Of a DNA stretch of 38,753 nucleotides, positions 1 through 10,100 are shown one piece after another. The stretch comes from Butyrivibrio sp. AE3009 (lineage in GTDB: Bacteria; Bacillota; Clostridia; Lachnospirales; Lachnospiraceae). Both the position numbers and the translations under genes were made by a program. Below the pieces are notes generated by a model, which was given only the letters and a program-made list of their open reading frames with translations, made no database searches and was not told where the DNA came from. Each line of letters begins with the position of its first letter. Within the stretch, counting starts at the first letter, position 1. The stretch is from assembly GCF_000420845.1 (NCBI RefSeq), contig NZ_ATVS01000033.1, positions 1-38,753 of the forward strand. The letters run 5' to 3'.

Positions 1-1665
1 ATTACAAATCTTGCCTCGAAGGTTGTATCTGCAGGAAGTCCGTCTTCCTCTCTGGTGTTGAGCCTTGAATAGATAAACTCTGCAGTAAGCTCTACGCCTG
101 CATTGGCAATCTTCTCGCCATCCTTATACCAGCCATCGAACTTATAGCCGGCAGCTGCTGTTGCCTTGGATCCAGCGATCTTATCCTGAGTGTCAAGCAC
201 CTGATGGGTCTCATCTTCAGGAGTTACTGATCCGTTTCCGGCTGATGTGTAACTGATTGTGTAAGTATCATTAACATCGATAATAAATCTTGCTTCGAAG
301 GTTGTATCATCATGAAGTCCGTCTTTCTCTCTGGTGTTGAGGTTTGCATATACAGTCTCTGCACTGATCTGTGCTGTATCTGCTACCTTCTCGCCGTTCT
401 TATACCAGCCCTCAAATACATATCCAGAATTAGCTTTTGCCTTGGAACCAGAAATCTTATCCTGAGTATCAAGCACCTGATGGGTCTCATCTTCAGGATC
501 TGCTGATCCGTTTCCGTCAGTTGTGTAGCTGATTGTGTATGTGTCATCAACGTCTATTACAAATCTTGCTTCGAAGGTTGTATCTGTAGGAAGTCCATCC
601 TTCTGTCTGGTGTTGAGCCTTGAATAGATAAACTCTGCAGTAAGCTCTACACCCGCATTGGCAATCTTCTCGCCATCCTTATACCAGCCATCGAACTTAT
701 AGCCAGCAGCTGCTGTTGCCTTGGATCCAGCGATCTTATCCTGAGTGTCAAGCACCTGATGGGTCTCGTTTTCAGGAGTTACTGATCCGTTTCCGGCTGA
801 TATGTAACTGATTATGTAAGTATCATTAACATCGATAATAAATCTTGCTTCGAAGGTTGTATCTGCAGGAAGTCCGTCTTTCTCTCTGGTGTTGAGGTTT
901 CCATATACAGTCTCTGCACTGATCTGTGCTGTATCTGCTACCTTCTCGCCGTTCTTATACCAGCCCTCGAATACATATCCAGCCTTTGCTGTTGCCTTGG
1001 ATCCAGCAATCTTATCCTGAGTATCAAGTACCTGATGTGTCTCATCTTCAGGATCTGCTGATCCGTTTCCATCGGTTGTGTAGCTGATTGTATAGGTGTC
1101 ATCAACGTCTATTACAAATCTTGCTTCGAATGTTGTATCTGCAGGAAGTCCGTCTTTCTCTCTGGTGTTGAGGTTTCCATATACATCTGCTGCGCTGATC
1201 TGAGCAGTATCTGATACCTTCTCGCCGCCCTTATACCAGCCATCGAACTTATAGCCTGCATCTGCTGTTGCCTTGGATCCTACGATCTTGTCCTGAGTAT
1301 CCAACACCTGATGTGTCTCGTCTTCAGGAGTTACTGATCCGTTTCCGGCTGATGTGTAACTGATTGTGTAAGTATCATTAACATCGATTACAAATCTTGC
1401 CTCAAAGGTTGTATCTGCAGGAAGTCCGTCTTTCTGTCTGGTGTTGAGGTTTCCATATACAGTCGCTGCACTAATCTGTGCTGCATCTGATACCTTCTCA
1501 CCATCCTTATACCAGCCATCGAACGTATAGCCAGCGGCTGCTGTTGCTTTGGATCCAGCAATCTTATCCTGGGTGTCAAGCACCTGATGGGTCTCTTCCT
1601 CAGGATTTACTGATCCGTTTCCGGCTGATATGTAGCTGATCTTGTAAGTATCGTTTTCATCTTCA
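1..1665 (-). repeat. Tandem 276/279-bp coding repeats with 555-bp higher-order period
   Basis: Homologous landmarks (the AAATCTTGC block encoding ARF) occur at about 8, 287, 563, 842, 1118 and 1394, i.e. steps of 279, 276, 279, 276 and 276 bp (93 or 92 codons). Each unit reads approximately NDTYTISYT, a GNGS turn, an ETHQVLDTQDKI block, GSKATA, GYxFDGWYK, GEKVxDxAQIS, YGNLNTR, DGLPADTTFEARFVIDV. Units 1 and 3 share one variant (a LNSRL-like, ELTAEF segment) and units 2 and 4 share another (TAQISAETVYGNLNTR), so the duplicated unit is a dimer of 555 bp. Fold expected: small beta-grasp-like B-repeat domains forming an extended stalk. Confidence 0.9.
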
Positions 1666-4600
1666 GTCCAGATTGCATAGAGGATATTGCCCTCAGCCTG
1701 CAATGTGTAACTAGCATGCTCATCATAAGGTGTTCCATTGCCATCAGCACTTGTATTCCATCCATCGAACTTATAGCCGGGGTTAGTAAATCCATTTTCC
1801 TTAACTTCTACATCAGTGCCAACCTTACCTGTGGAAGGATCCATTGATCCGGTACCGCCGTTGGCATCATAGATAAGATCAACCTCAGCTGCATCCCATA
1901 CTGCATAGAGAGCATGGTAAGGCTGCTTCTCATCTGCGGCTACAAATTCATGGTTATACGTTCCGGTCTCCTGGTTATATTCAATAAAGAGATCGGTCAC
2001 TTCAGAAAGGCCGTTTTCGTGCTCATCGTCTCTTGCCCAGCCCTTGAATGTATAGCCAGCTCTTGTAGGAACAGATTCTCCATCTCCTATTCCATAAACC
2101 TTAACAGCGACATTTACATCAACTTTTGGATCTATACGGTAGCTGCCGCCATCATAGTTATTGAACCATATGATATGAGTAGGAGTTGGCATCTCAACCT
2201 TTACATATTCTGCGCGAAGCTGAACTGTATAGGACTTAATAGGCTTATTGTCTTCTGTAACTCCAAGATCTACTTCCTTGGCATTTTCCTTTTTAACTAC
2301 AAATGTAGCACCGGGAAGAACTGTATCAGTTGTATCCTCATATTGTTCAGTAGTAGAATTCCACTTCTGAACTACCCAGTGTGAGAAACGGGTCTCATAT
2401 TCCTTGCCATTCTCAGTAATCTTAGGTGTTGTAGTAGGAGCTGCACCTGCTGCTGCGTTAGCAGTATCTGCATAAAGGTTGGTATCACTAGGAGCAGGGC
2501 TTCCACCATTAGCATCATAAATAATTCCTATACCTGTAGCGCCATCAAGAGTTGAACGCCATCTTGCATATAGGTCAAGCTTTTTGGTGATCCAGAAACG
2601 ATCTCCACCGTTATAGCCTGTTTTATCTGAGTTGTAAGTAGCTCCTTTGCCCCACTTATTCATGGGATCAGTGAGATCAGTATCTTTATTGTAACCAGCT
2701 GTAACTGTTGTTTCATTAAGAACAAACGCATCTGCATTAAAGCTGTTGTCAAATCCAGGATCCAAGTACCAGCCTACAAATTCAAAACCGGTTCTTCTTC
2801 CTGTAGGAGTATCTACTTTTCCGCCATAGGATATACGGAAGTTCATTGCCTGGGTCTCAGAACCCCAATCAAGAGTTGAATCCTCTCCTGCATTAGGATG
2901 CAGGAATACACGGTACTGTATCTGACGCCACTTGGCGTATACTGTGATACCACCCTCAGGCATCTTATTGAAGTTATATTTCTGCGTGCAGGCATCATCT
3001 ACATACCAGCCCTCGAATACATAGCCTGTTGGTATTGTGGATGGTTCCTGGTCCGCGTAAGCAGAAATATTAGCCTGATACAGGATATTTTCCTTAATTC
3101 CCAGGTGTCCTCTGTCAATCTCATTGAGACGGTTGTCGTTACCATCAAAGTACGAACCATCCATAAAATTGATCTTATAAGTGTTACGGGTATAGTAGCA
3201 ATTTACAGTTCTAACATCATCTCTTATATTCCACGCATTGGAAGGTGTGTATCCGAATTTGGTAAATCCAGCCAGCTCAAAATAATCCTCATCTTCAGTC
3301 CAATGCATATAGCCATTGGTAACTTGACTCGTATATTTTACGAACGTCTTACCATTATAACTAACCGTTTGTCCGGTTTCTCCCGGAAGTGCTTCAACAT
3401 AATAATTAATTGTTCTATCGTAATTATATAATTGAGGCAAATCATACTTATGGAAAACAACATCCGCATCTAGCATAATGTCTATATAGGCTACTTTTGC
3501 ATCGTAAGTATTATGGGATGGTTCTTCCCACCAGCTTCCTTCATAGTTAACCCCATCTGTTCCAACAATAGGGAAATTATCCTTTATAGACTGTCCATAA
3601 AGAGCTGTTATTTCTTTAATTGTCAGCCATGTATTTGACTTTACAAATACTGTTCCGTTATAAACAGTACCATTGTTATTATTTGATGTTCTAAATGCAC
3701 CATTTCTCCAATATATCTGTTGGAAATTACTGTTGATAAATCCATACTTAGTCGGATTATTATCATTATCGTTAGTAGATACAGTATATTGAACCTGGAA
3801 TGTCAGTTTGCGCTGGTTCCTGTTGTAATAAACGTTAACTACAGTATTTCCCTCTGGTGTTATGGTCTTTCCATCCTGATCGGTACTCTCATAATGGAAT
3901 CCGGTATATTTATAATCTGTACCATCGATTCTTGTATAGGCACTATTTCCGTTTCCCTGTATGCTTACTATATTGATTGATGATCCGGAAGTTCCGGAAA
4001 GAGGAATAGATTTTTCAAAATCATATCCATTTGCATCAATGTTCTGCTTCCAGATAAGGACAGTATAAGCTGCATTTTCTTTTGCTTTCCACTTAGCAAA
4101 AATGGTTGTCATCTCTGTAAGAGCATGACCAAACTCAAATGCTTCGCCAAGAGTCACATTTCCATTTGTGTCCTTGGTTCCCGTGAACCATCCCTGGAAC
4201 TCATAACCATTACGGACCATTTCGTTATCTTCACAAGGCTTCTGGGTTACTTCATCAGCTTTTACAAACTGAGGAGCATTATAAGTAGCGCCTTTTCCGT
4301 TTTCATCAAATACAAGCCAGTGTCCAGCCGGAAGATCTACAGAAAAGGTTACGTCACCTTTTATCCCAATACTTGTTCCGTTCTGATATCTTGTTCCTTC
4401 TGTATAGCCATCAATATTGGCTCCACCTTTAGTAGCAAGCCATCCCTCAAATTTGTGCTCGTTATCGCTTGGAGTAAAGGACATATTAACTGTATACTGC
4501 TGATACTCGGTTGTATCATCCGCACGGAACTTAATCTCGCTGGAACCAAGGGATGCCCCGCGATCATCAAGATAAGATACAGTGTATGCCTTAAAGAGCA

Positions 4601-6179
4601 TTGCGTAATAAGTTACCGTATCACCATCATTAACGCCCGCTTCAAGTTTCGCTCTTACCTTTGCACGTACGCCATCGATGTCAAGGCCTACTGTGTTTGC
4701 ATCATAAGAATTATCTTCTGCCCATCCGCGGAACATAACGCCATCATCAAGATCACCAACACCGGGATCATAGACAATATCCTCAAAATGACTATCACTA
4801 TTTGCTCCATCTGCAAGATCACTCTTCTTTACATAAACAGATGAGATTACATTATCGCCATTCTTGAAGATAACATTAAGTCTGTTATCCTCAGGAATCT
4901 CACCGGCTACGATATAGATAGAGAATTCATCGGTCTTGAATTCTGCACCGTTTTCATCTACAGATTCTACCTGGGAATCAGGAAGAACCTCTGCTTCACC
5001 GTCATGGTCATGAACGACTGAGAAGGACTCACCTTCGATAGGAGTGTTCAGTGCCAGACTTACGTGAACGTATTTATTATCTGCAGGCTGGATCTCTTCG
5101 CCTTCATATATGAACTTGATCTCAGCACCTTTAGCCTCGGCAACATTGTCGCCCAGGGCATCTTTAGCTGACTCCAGAGCCTGGTTGTCAGAAACAGGGC
5201 TTATAACAGCCTCTGTACCCTTAGGGAATACACCAACTTCTGCATTTACTGATACGGACAGGCCGCCTGCAGGAACGTTTTCTCTTACGATGGCAGGCAT
5301 CTTGTCTTCAATATCTTCTTCAGCTATGAAGTTTGCTGTGAAGGTTGCATCGCTCTCGATACCGGAAGGAACGAACGTTGCGTCTGCGCATACCTGATTG
5401 CCATCCTCATCTGTCCAGTCAACAAATGAATACTTATCGTTCCAGGCTGTAGCAGTCGCGCCTTCGAACTTGGCATTCTCATCATTTATATTGATGGTCT
5501 CTTTGAAAAGAGAAACTCTACCACCCTTGGTAGCTTTATATCTGACAGTTACCAGCTTCTCTTCAACTGAGCTGGCCTCTGCTGCAGCATCCTCGCTTGA
5601 TGCTTCACTGGAAGCCTCTGAAGCATCTTCTGAGGAAGCTTCTGAAGATGCCTCTGATGCATCCTCACTTGATGCCTCGCTGGCAGCTTCACTTGAAGCT
5701 TCTGTTGCATCCTCGGATGAAGATGAACCTGTGGATGCAGCGCCTGCTGCATCAATTGTGCTCTCTGTTGAAGCTTCGGAAGGAGTCTCTGAAGGATTTT
5801 CTGCAGGTGGTTCTGCAGGATTTTCTGCTTCGCCGCCCTCTGCAGGCTCTTCAGGAGTTGGATTTTCGGGTACGTCAACATTTCCGCCCTCACCTTCATC
5901 GGTGTCAGCCGGAGTATCTTCTCCCTGGGCGTCATCTGATGATTCATCCGTCTCCCCGGATGTATCTTCATTTCCGCCTCCACTCTCATCCTGTGTGCCG
6001 GGCACTTCTTCAACTATCTCATCCCAGGTTGTAGCCTTTTCTTCGACAGCTGAGGCTTCTGTAGCAGCCGCTTCGTCCTCGGCATAGGCAACTGCGCTTG
6101 CAAAATCACTACCAAAAGTAGTAAAAACAAGGGCAATTGATAACAATAGCGCCAGTAACTTTTTACTCTTTTTTAACAT
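1..6179 (-). CDS. Giant InlB-type repeat surface protein 1 (3' end outside window)
   Basis: Open reading frame on the minus strand from ATG at 6179 running off the left edge, so at least 2,059 codons are present and the C-terminus is missing. The start is supported by a strong GAGGGGG ribosome site a few bases upstream. The first 33 residues form a signal peptide ending in AVAYA. A Ser/Glu/Ala/Pro-rich region follows (about 5567-6080), then a central region of beta-type repeats with GYxFxGWY and LYAxW motifs, typical of Listeria-Bacteroides/InlB B-repeat families, and finally an array of 92-93-aa repeats (1 to about 1665). Architecture and many motifs (TWDEI after the signal peptide, LIWKQN, QYRVFLHPNA, LDGA) match the neighbouring giant protein, so the two are paralogues. 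Likely an extracellular, wall-associated adhesin or scaffold. The ligand is unknown; secretion and repeat nature are clear, adhesion is inferred. Confidence 0.9.
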   Translation of the reverse strand, partial: MLKKSKKLLALLLSIALVFTTFGSDFASAVAYAEDEAAATEASAVEEKATTWDEIVEEVPGTQDESGGGNEDTSGETDESSDDAQGEDTPADTDEGEGGNVDVPENPTPEEPAEGGEAENPAEPPAENPSETPSEASTESTIDAAGAASTGSSSSEDATEASSEAASEASSEDASEASSEASSEDASEASSEASSEDAAAEASSVEEKLVTVRYKATKGGRVSLFKETININDENAKFEGATATAWNDKYSFVDWTDEDGNQVCADATFVPSGIESDATFTANFIAEEDIEDKMPAIVRENVPAGGLSVSVNAEVGVFPKGTEAVISPVSDNQALESAKDALGDNVAEAKGAEIKFIYEGEEIQPADNKYVHVSLALNTPIEGESFSVVHDHDGEAEVLPDSQVESVDENGAEFKTDEFSIYIVAGEIPEDNRLNVIFKNGDNVISSVYVKKSDLADGANSDSHFEDIVYDPGVGDLDDGVMFRGWAEDNSYDANTVGLDIDGVRAKVRAKLEAGVNDGDTVTYYAMLFKAYTVSYLDDRGASLGSSEIKFRADDTTEYQQYTVNMSFTPSDNEHKFEGWLATKGGANIDGYTEGTRYQNGTSIGIKGDVTFSVDLPAGHWLVFDENGKGATYNAPQFVKADEVTQKPCEDNEMVRNGYEFQGWFTGTKDTNGNVTLGEAFEFGHALTEMTTIFAKWKAKENAAYTVLIWKQNIDANGYDFEKSIPLSGTSGSSINIVSIQGNGNSAYTRIDGTDYKYTGFHYESTDQDGKTITPEGNTVVNVYYNRNQRKLTFQVQYTVSTNDNDNNPTKYGFINSNFQQIYWRNGAFRTSNNNNGTVYNGTVFVKSNTWLTIKEITALYGQSIKDNFPIVGTDGVNYEGSWWEEPSHNTYDAKVAYIDIMLDADVVFHKYDLPQLYNYDRTINYYVEALPGETGQTVSYNGKTFVKYTSQVTNGYMHWTEDEDYFELAGFTKFGYTPSNAWNIRDDVRTVNCYYTRNTYKINFMDGSYFDGNDNRLNEIDRGHLGIKENILYQANISAYADQEPSTIPTGYVFEGWYVDDACTQKYNFNKMPEGGITVYAKWRQIQYRVFLHPNAGEDSTLDWGSETQAMNFRISYGGKVDTPTGRRTGFEFVGWYLDPGFDNSFNADAFVLNETTVTAGYNKDTDLTDPMNKWGKGATYNSDKTGYNGGDRFWITKKLDLYARWRSTLDGATGIGIIYDANGGSPAPSDTNLYADTANAAAGAAPTTTPKITENGKEYETRFSHWVVQKWNSTTEQYEDTTDTVLPGATFVVKKENAKEVDLGVTEDNKPIKSYTVQLRAEYVKVEMPTPTHIIWFNNYDGGSYRIDPKVDVNVAVKVYGIGDGESVPTRAGYTFKGWARDDEHENGLSEVTDLFIEYNQETGTYNHEFVAADEKQPYHALYAVWDAAEVDLIYDANGGTGSMDPSTGKVGTDVEVKENGFTNPGYKFDGWNTSADGNGTPYDEHASYTLQAEGNILYAIWTEDENDTYKISYISAGNGSVNPEEETHQVLDTQDKIAGSKATAAAGYTFDGWYKDGEKVSDAAQISAATVYGNLNTRQKDGLPADTTFEARFVIDVNDTYTISYTSAGNGSVTPEDETHQVLDTQDKIVGSKATADAGYKFDGWYKGGEKVSDTAQISAADVYGNLNTREKDGLPADTTFEARFVIDVDDTYTISYTTDGNGSADPEDETHQVLDTQDKIAGSKATAKAGYVFEGWYKNGEKVADTAQISAETVYGNLNTREKDGLPADTTFEARFIIDVNDTYIISYISAGNGSVTPENETHQVLDTQDKIAGSKATAAAGYKFDGWYKDGEKIANAGVELTAEFIYSRLNTRQKDGLPTDTTFEARFVIDVDDTYTISYTTDGNGSADPEDETHQVLDTQDKISGSKAKANSGYVFEGWYKNGEKVADTAQISAETVYANLNTREKDGLHDDTTFEARFIIDVNDTYTISYTSAGNGSVTPEDETHQVLDTQDKIAGSKATAAAGYKFDGWYKDGEKIANAGVELTAEFIYSRLNTREEDGLPADTTFEARFV
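5567..6080 (-). repeat. Ser/Glu/Ala low-complexity stalk in giant protein 1
   Basis: Between signal peptide and first folded repeat, the translation is almost only Ser, Glu, Ala, Asp, Pro, Gly and Thr, with recurrent EASSEDAS and EASSEAS blocks built from 9-18-bp units at 5580-5720. Such acidic, Ser-rich segments are usually disordered and may be O-glycosylated spacers (inference). The strand-opposite reading frames over this block are artefacts of the repeat. Confidence 0.8.
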
Positions 6180-6209
6180 AATTTGATCCCCCTCTAGAAT
6201 CATTTTTGT
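6180..6209 (-). promoter_or_regulatory. Leader/RBS of giant gene 1, shared with giant gene 2
   Basis: The about 29 nt before and through the ATG (AAAATGATTCTAGAG followed by GGGGATCAAATTATG on the minus strand) are identical to the leader of the second giant gene at 12991-13020, whereas sequence further upstream is unrelated. The GAGGGGG core is a strong Shine-Dalgarno and fixes both start codons. Confidence 0.75.
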
Positions 6210-6281
6210 TACCGTTGTAAGTTACCAAAATTCAAGTCGAGTATTAAATTGTGAGTTAGTGGGATTATTTTTCGAAATAAA

Positions 6282-6476
6282 TTAAGACACGGAGTCCTTT
6301 CTGTCTTCTGTCTTCATTTCGCCGCTCGCCATGACATCATCCATGAGTCTGACAAGTTCCAGCATGCTCCTAAAACGCTTGGACTTATTCCCTTCAGCCC
6401 AAACGACTTCCCCTTGATAGGTATCATGCTGATTATATTCTACCTTGACAATAAAGGTCCCCTTCTTTTTGTTCAT
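6282..6476 (-). CDS. Small hypothetical protein (64 aa)
   Basis: A 64-residue basic/acidic soluble protein beginning MNKKKGTFIVKVEYNQ, with a QGEVVWAEGNKSKRFRSMLELVRLMDD segment. It starts at ATG 6476, preceded by AAAGGA at good spacing. The pattern (short beta strand, WQG/YQGEVVW, then RFRSxLEL helix) resembles small conserved proteins I associate with Lachnospiraceae genomes, but no function is known to me. It lies about 100 bp upstream of giant gene 1 on the same strand and could be co-transcribed with it; no terminator is obvious between them. No signal peptide or membrane segment. Judged real because of the RBS and the protein-like composition. Confidence 0.65.
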   Translation of the reverse strand: MNKKKGTFIVKVEYNQHDTYQGEVVWAEGNKSKRFRSMLELVRLMDDVMASGEMKTEDRKDSVS

Positions 6477-6722
6477 ACCAAATATCCTTTCGTTAGGAAT
6501 ATTTTAATGTCTGGGCAATCATATAAACAATCATAGAGCGAAATTTTTTTGTGGAAATTGTTAAAATTTTCTTAACTTTATTTCACGGTTACCATTATTA
6601 TATCGTACAAACAGACGCTCAAACATTAAAAAAGCCATTAAATTATCGCCACTTTACTGACTTTGTGCATAGTGACGGGGGCAGCTCTGTCAGAGGGCGA
6701 TATAGTTTATTGATAAAAAGGT

Positions 6723-6909
6723 ATGGACAGTGGAAATGCCGTAAACATGCTGGTTTACGTGCGCCTTGTGATTTTCTAAGACTCGATTCCAAAGGAATGG
6801 CTCCTACTCATGCCTATTCGTGGACAGTCGCCACTCCTTCGGACTCTCGTCTTGAAAATCATCGCGTCGTACATGAACTGCACATTTTTCCGACATTTCC
6901 ACTGTCCAT
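6723..6909. mobile_element. MITE-like inverted-repeat element (non-coding)
   Basis: Perfect 16-bp terminal inverted repeats: ATGGACAGTGGAAATG at 6723-6738 and its reverse complement at 6894-6909. Internal to these the two arms remain imperfectly complementary almost to the centre: for example GATTTTCTAAG (6770-6780) opposite CTTGAAAATC (6851-6860), and GGAATGG opposite CCACTCC around 6795/6830. The whole 187 bp can fold into one long irregular hairpin and has no internal gene. No clear target-site duplication was seen. Alternatives: a structured RNA gene or a relic of a longer insertion sequence. Confidence 0.6.
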
Positions 6910-7083
6910 TCTCTTTTTTGCGTAGTCTTTGGAAGCCTCTGCCACAGCTTTCCCCTGTGCTATGATAAGCCAGGTGTAATTGGCGCTTATTTAGCCTTTA
7001 TTTTGATGTTTTTGAGCATGAATCTATGTGATATATATCAGGATGGTAACCGCATAAAGTACGGCTGCAATCGCGGAGGAAAA

Positions 7084-7114
7084 CAGCGGATACCACTTGG
7101 GGTGGTATCCGCTG
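7084..7114 (-). terminator. Intrinsic terminator of giant gene 2
   Basis: Perfect 13-bp stem CAGCGGATACCAC / GTGGTATCCGCTG (7084-7096 and 7102-7114) with a 5-nt loop, followed on the minus strand by TTTTCC. It lies about 35 bp after the stop codon at 7150. Confidence 0.8.
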
Positions 7115-7149
7115 TATAGGGTTTGTTATTGATTTAGGGTATTGGCCTG

Positions 7150-10100
7150 TTAGCTTTCTTCATCTTCTTTCTTTTTGCCAACGAAGAGAAGTGAGAATGC
7201 TGCTGCGGCTGCTACGATGATTGCAAAGGCTCTTGCTGAGGTATTGGTCTCATCGTCTGTTCTTCCGCGTCTTGCGCCGAGAACTGCCTGGCCGTTACCT
7301 GTTTCACGTCTTGCACCAAGTACTGCCTGTCCGCCGGGAACTACTGCTACAGGTGTAGGAGTAGGTGTTGTTACAGGATCCGGTGTAGGTGTAGGTGTAG
7401 GAGTAGGTGTAGGCGGTGTAGGAGGTGTCGGAGGTGTTGGCGGAGGTGTAGGAGGCGTTGAGGAGGTACTGATCACGCTGTAAATAACTGCGTCGTAATC
7501 CTTACACTTCATGGTCTCATCATCAGCCGCACTTACCTGCAGGGCAAGGAGCTTCTTGGCTCTCTCAAGAGCTCTCTCAAAAGGAGTCTTCTCCTTGGTT
7601 ACTTCTTCCATCTTCCAAGCCGTGAATACAAGGCCCTTAACTGTAGGTCTTGTAGGAAGAGGAATATCGTCACCTTCTCTGAAGGTTCCGTTATAAGCCT
7701 TGGCCTGTTCCTGCCACTCTGCGAAGTTCGCAGGTTCTGTTACGCCGTCTGCCAGTCTGTACTCGAAGGTGATGTCATAGGTTATAGGATCAAATACACC
7801 TATGATCTCAACATCCTTGTTAGGCATCGGGAAGCTTCCACCGGAAATTGAAACATCCTTGGAATCCCATCCGCTGAACGCATATTTATTAGCGGAAACG
7901 TCGGGCTCAACATATACGGTAACACCGTATGCATATGACTTGGTTGCAGGTACTGTAACTCCCGAAGGAATCTCATCACCGACAATCTTATATACAACCT
8001 GATGCATTTCCGCATCGAAGGATCCCTGAATAAGCACATTGGCTGCCGGCATTATAAATGACTGTCCGCTCTGTCCCTTAATGAAGTTAAAAATCTTATC
8101 TATAAGAGATCCGTTTTCCTTGATCTTATAATTTCCTGTCCAGCCGCTGAATGTATGTCCGGGCGCTGTAGCATCCTTAGCAAGGTATACTGTATCGCCG
8201 GCATAGTGTGAAGGCTCTGTAGGTGCAGGATAAGGATCTGTTCCTGCGGGAACCGTTCCAACGTATTCATAGGTAACTGTATACTTGATACGCTCGAAGG
8301 AACCAACAAGGAGTACATTCTTAGCAGGCATTGTGAACTTATCATCTACAGGTGTTACCTGCTCTGATGTCCAGCCCAGGAACTTGTATCCAAGATCTGC
8401 TGCCGCATCAGTAACCGCCTGAGTCTGCGAGCTTACATCAATTGGATCACCTTCGTACTTGCCTGTAAGCTTGTCAGGAACTGTCAGACCAGCGGGAGCT
8501 GTCTCATCAAACGCAAACTCAACTTCATAAGTAGGAAGCTCTTCCCATACTGCGAACAGTGCCTGGTAAGGCTTAAGTTCATCAGCTGCAACAAGCTTAG
8601 CTTCATCATCAGCGCCGCAGGCTGCATTGCCGTAGTACTTGCCATCCTTATACCAGAGGAAGTTAACGGTTACATTCTGAAGGAAGGTGTCGGGGCCGGC
8701 CATGAAGTCTGTTGCCTCTGCTTCTGTGGTACCCATATCTACCTTAGCCCAGCCCTTGAACTCGAAGTTCTCTCTGTTTAGAGGGTTCTCAGGATTAAGA
8801 ATCGGCACTGCTTCGTTGATCTTAAGAGTACTTCTCTCGGCATCTCCGACCTTCATTACTGTATCAACATGGAAGGCCTTAGTTCCGTCGTTGTTAAACC
8901 AAGGAATATAGGTAGGTGTAGGCTCATCAATCTTCTTATACTCTGCGCGAAGCTGCATTGTATAGATCTTGTGAATACCATCTTCCTTGTCTACTACATG
9001 TGAGTAGCTTGCCTTGGCATCAAAGGTTCCGCCCGGCAGAACTGTCTCATTTGTATCAACATATTTATCCTGATCTTTGTCATATCTCTGGATTACCCAG
9101 GTCTCAAACTGATAACCATCGGGAGCTGTAACAGCCGGAACTGCAGAAATTGGTGCTCCTTCTGCATAGCAACGGCTATCTTCTGCTTTTCCGGTACCCT
9201 TTCCGGGATCTTTGGTAGCAGGATCATTATCAAGATCGGGATCTTCTATATCGTAAACTACATAGAGTCCGTCAGCGCCGTCAAGGATTTTTCTCCACTT
9301 ACCGTAGAGATTGAATTCCTTGGTTATCCATGTACGCTCAGGATGAGGCTTATCACCGGTCGTCACTTCAAGATCAGAGTTCCAGGTTGCCCCTTCACCG
9401 TAAATATCCATAGGATCGGTGTTGTGAGTGTGTTTATCATAGGCCTGTGTAACCGTTGATTCGTTGAGTTTCTCGGCAAAGTTAAACATGTTGCCGGCTG
9501 TGCATGCTTCATCAAGATACCAGCCAACGAACTCATATTGAGGTCTCTCACCTCTTCGTTCTGATATTGTTCCGTTATAAGATACACGGAAGCACATGGA
9601 AGGATCGTCATCACCCCAATCAAGATCAGGGTCATTTGTTCCGTCATCCATCTTTGCATTAGGATGCAGGAATACACGGTACTGAATCTGAATCCACTTA
9701 GCGTATACAACTGCTCCTGAAGTTGACATCTTACTGTCAAAATCAAACTTAGCTCCGGTACATCCTTCATCAACATACCAGCCGTCAAATACATAACCCG
9801 GCTCAGGACATGTAGGATTATCGATGTTGAATCCATCCGGATGATCTTTCAGGTACGTGCTGATCTTAGTTCCGTATCTGATACCGGTTACGGCGTGGAG
9901 CATATTACCGGCACGGTTATCCGTTCCTTCCAGTTCGCCGTTAAAATACTCACCGTCCATAAAACGGATCGGATATGACAGTGGTCTGTAATAGAAGCCT
10001 ATTTCACAGTTTCTGCCACTTTTCTTATAATTATCCTGCTTTAAAAATGTATATCCATCAATTGCAGGATTGTGCTGTGAATTAACACCATCCTGATTGG

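Larger units (their letters stand above)
6477..7149. other. Gene-poor stretch between the giant genes
   Basis: 673 bp without a convincing gene. It holds the upstream region of the small ORF (AT-rich, 6480-6660), the MITE-like inverted-repeat element at 6723-6909, about 150 bp with nothing recognised (6910-7060) and the terminator of giant gene 2 at 7084-7114. A 124-codon plus-strand frame across the palindrome (6551-6925) has no ribosome site and is not believed. Confidence 0.7.

Noticed and set aside
1..1665. Regularly spaced repeats that could suggest a CRISPR array or satellite
   Set aside because: The period is 276/279 bp, a multiple of three, and the minus strand is one open frame with B-repeat domain motifs, so this is a coding repeat.
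5398..6087. Long plus-strand frames over the Ser/Glu/Ala region (also 5549-6034)
   Set aside because: Low-complexity triplet repeats leave all frames open; no ribosome sites and a clear gene on the other strand.
6551..6925. 124-codon plus-strand frame
   Set aside because: It spans the inverted-repeat element, has no Shine-Dalgarno and no recognisable domain.
7175..7483. Gly/Val-rich plus-strand frame
   Set aside because: Mirror of the Pro/Thr spacer of giant protein 2.
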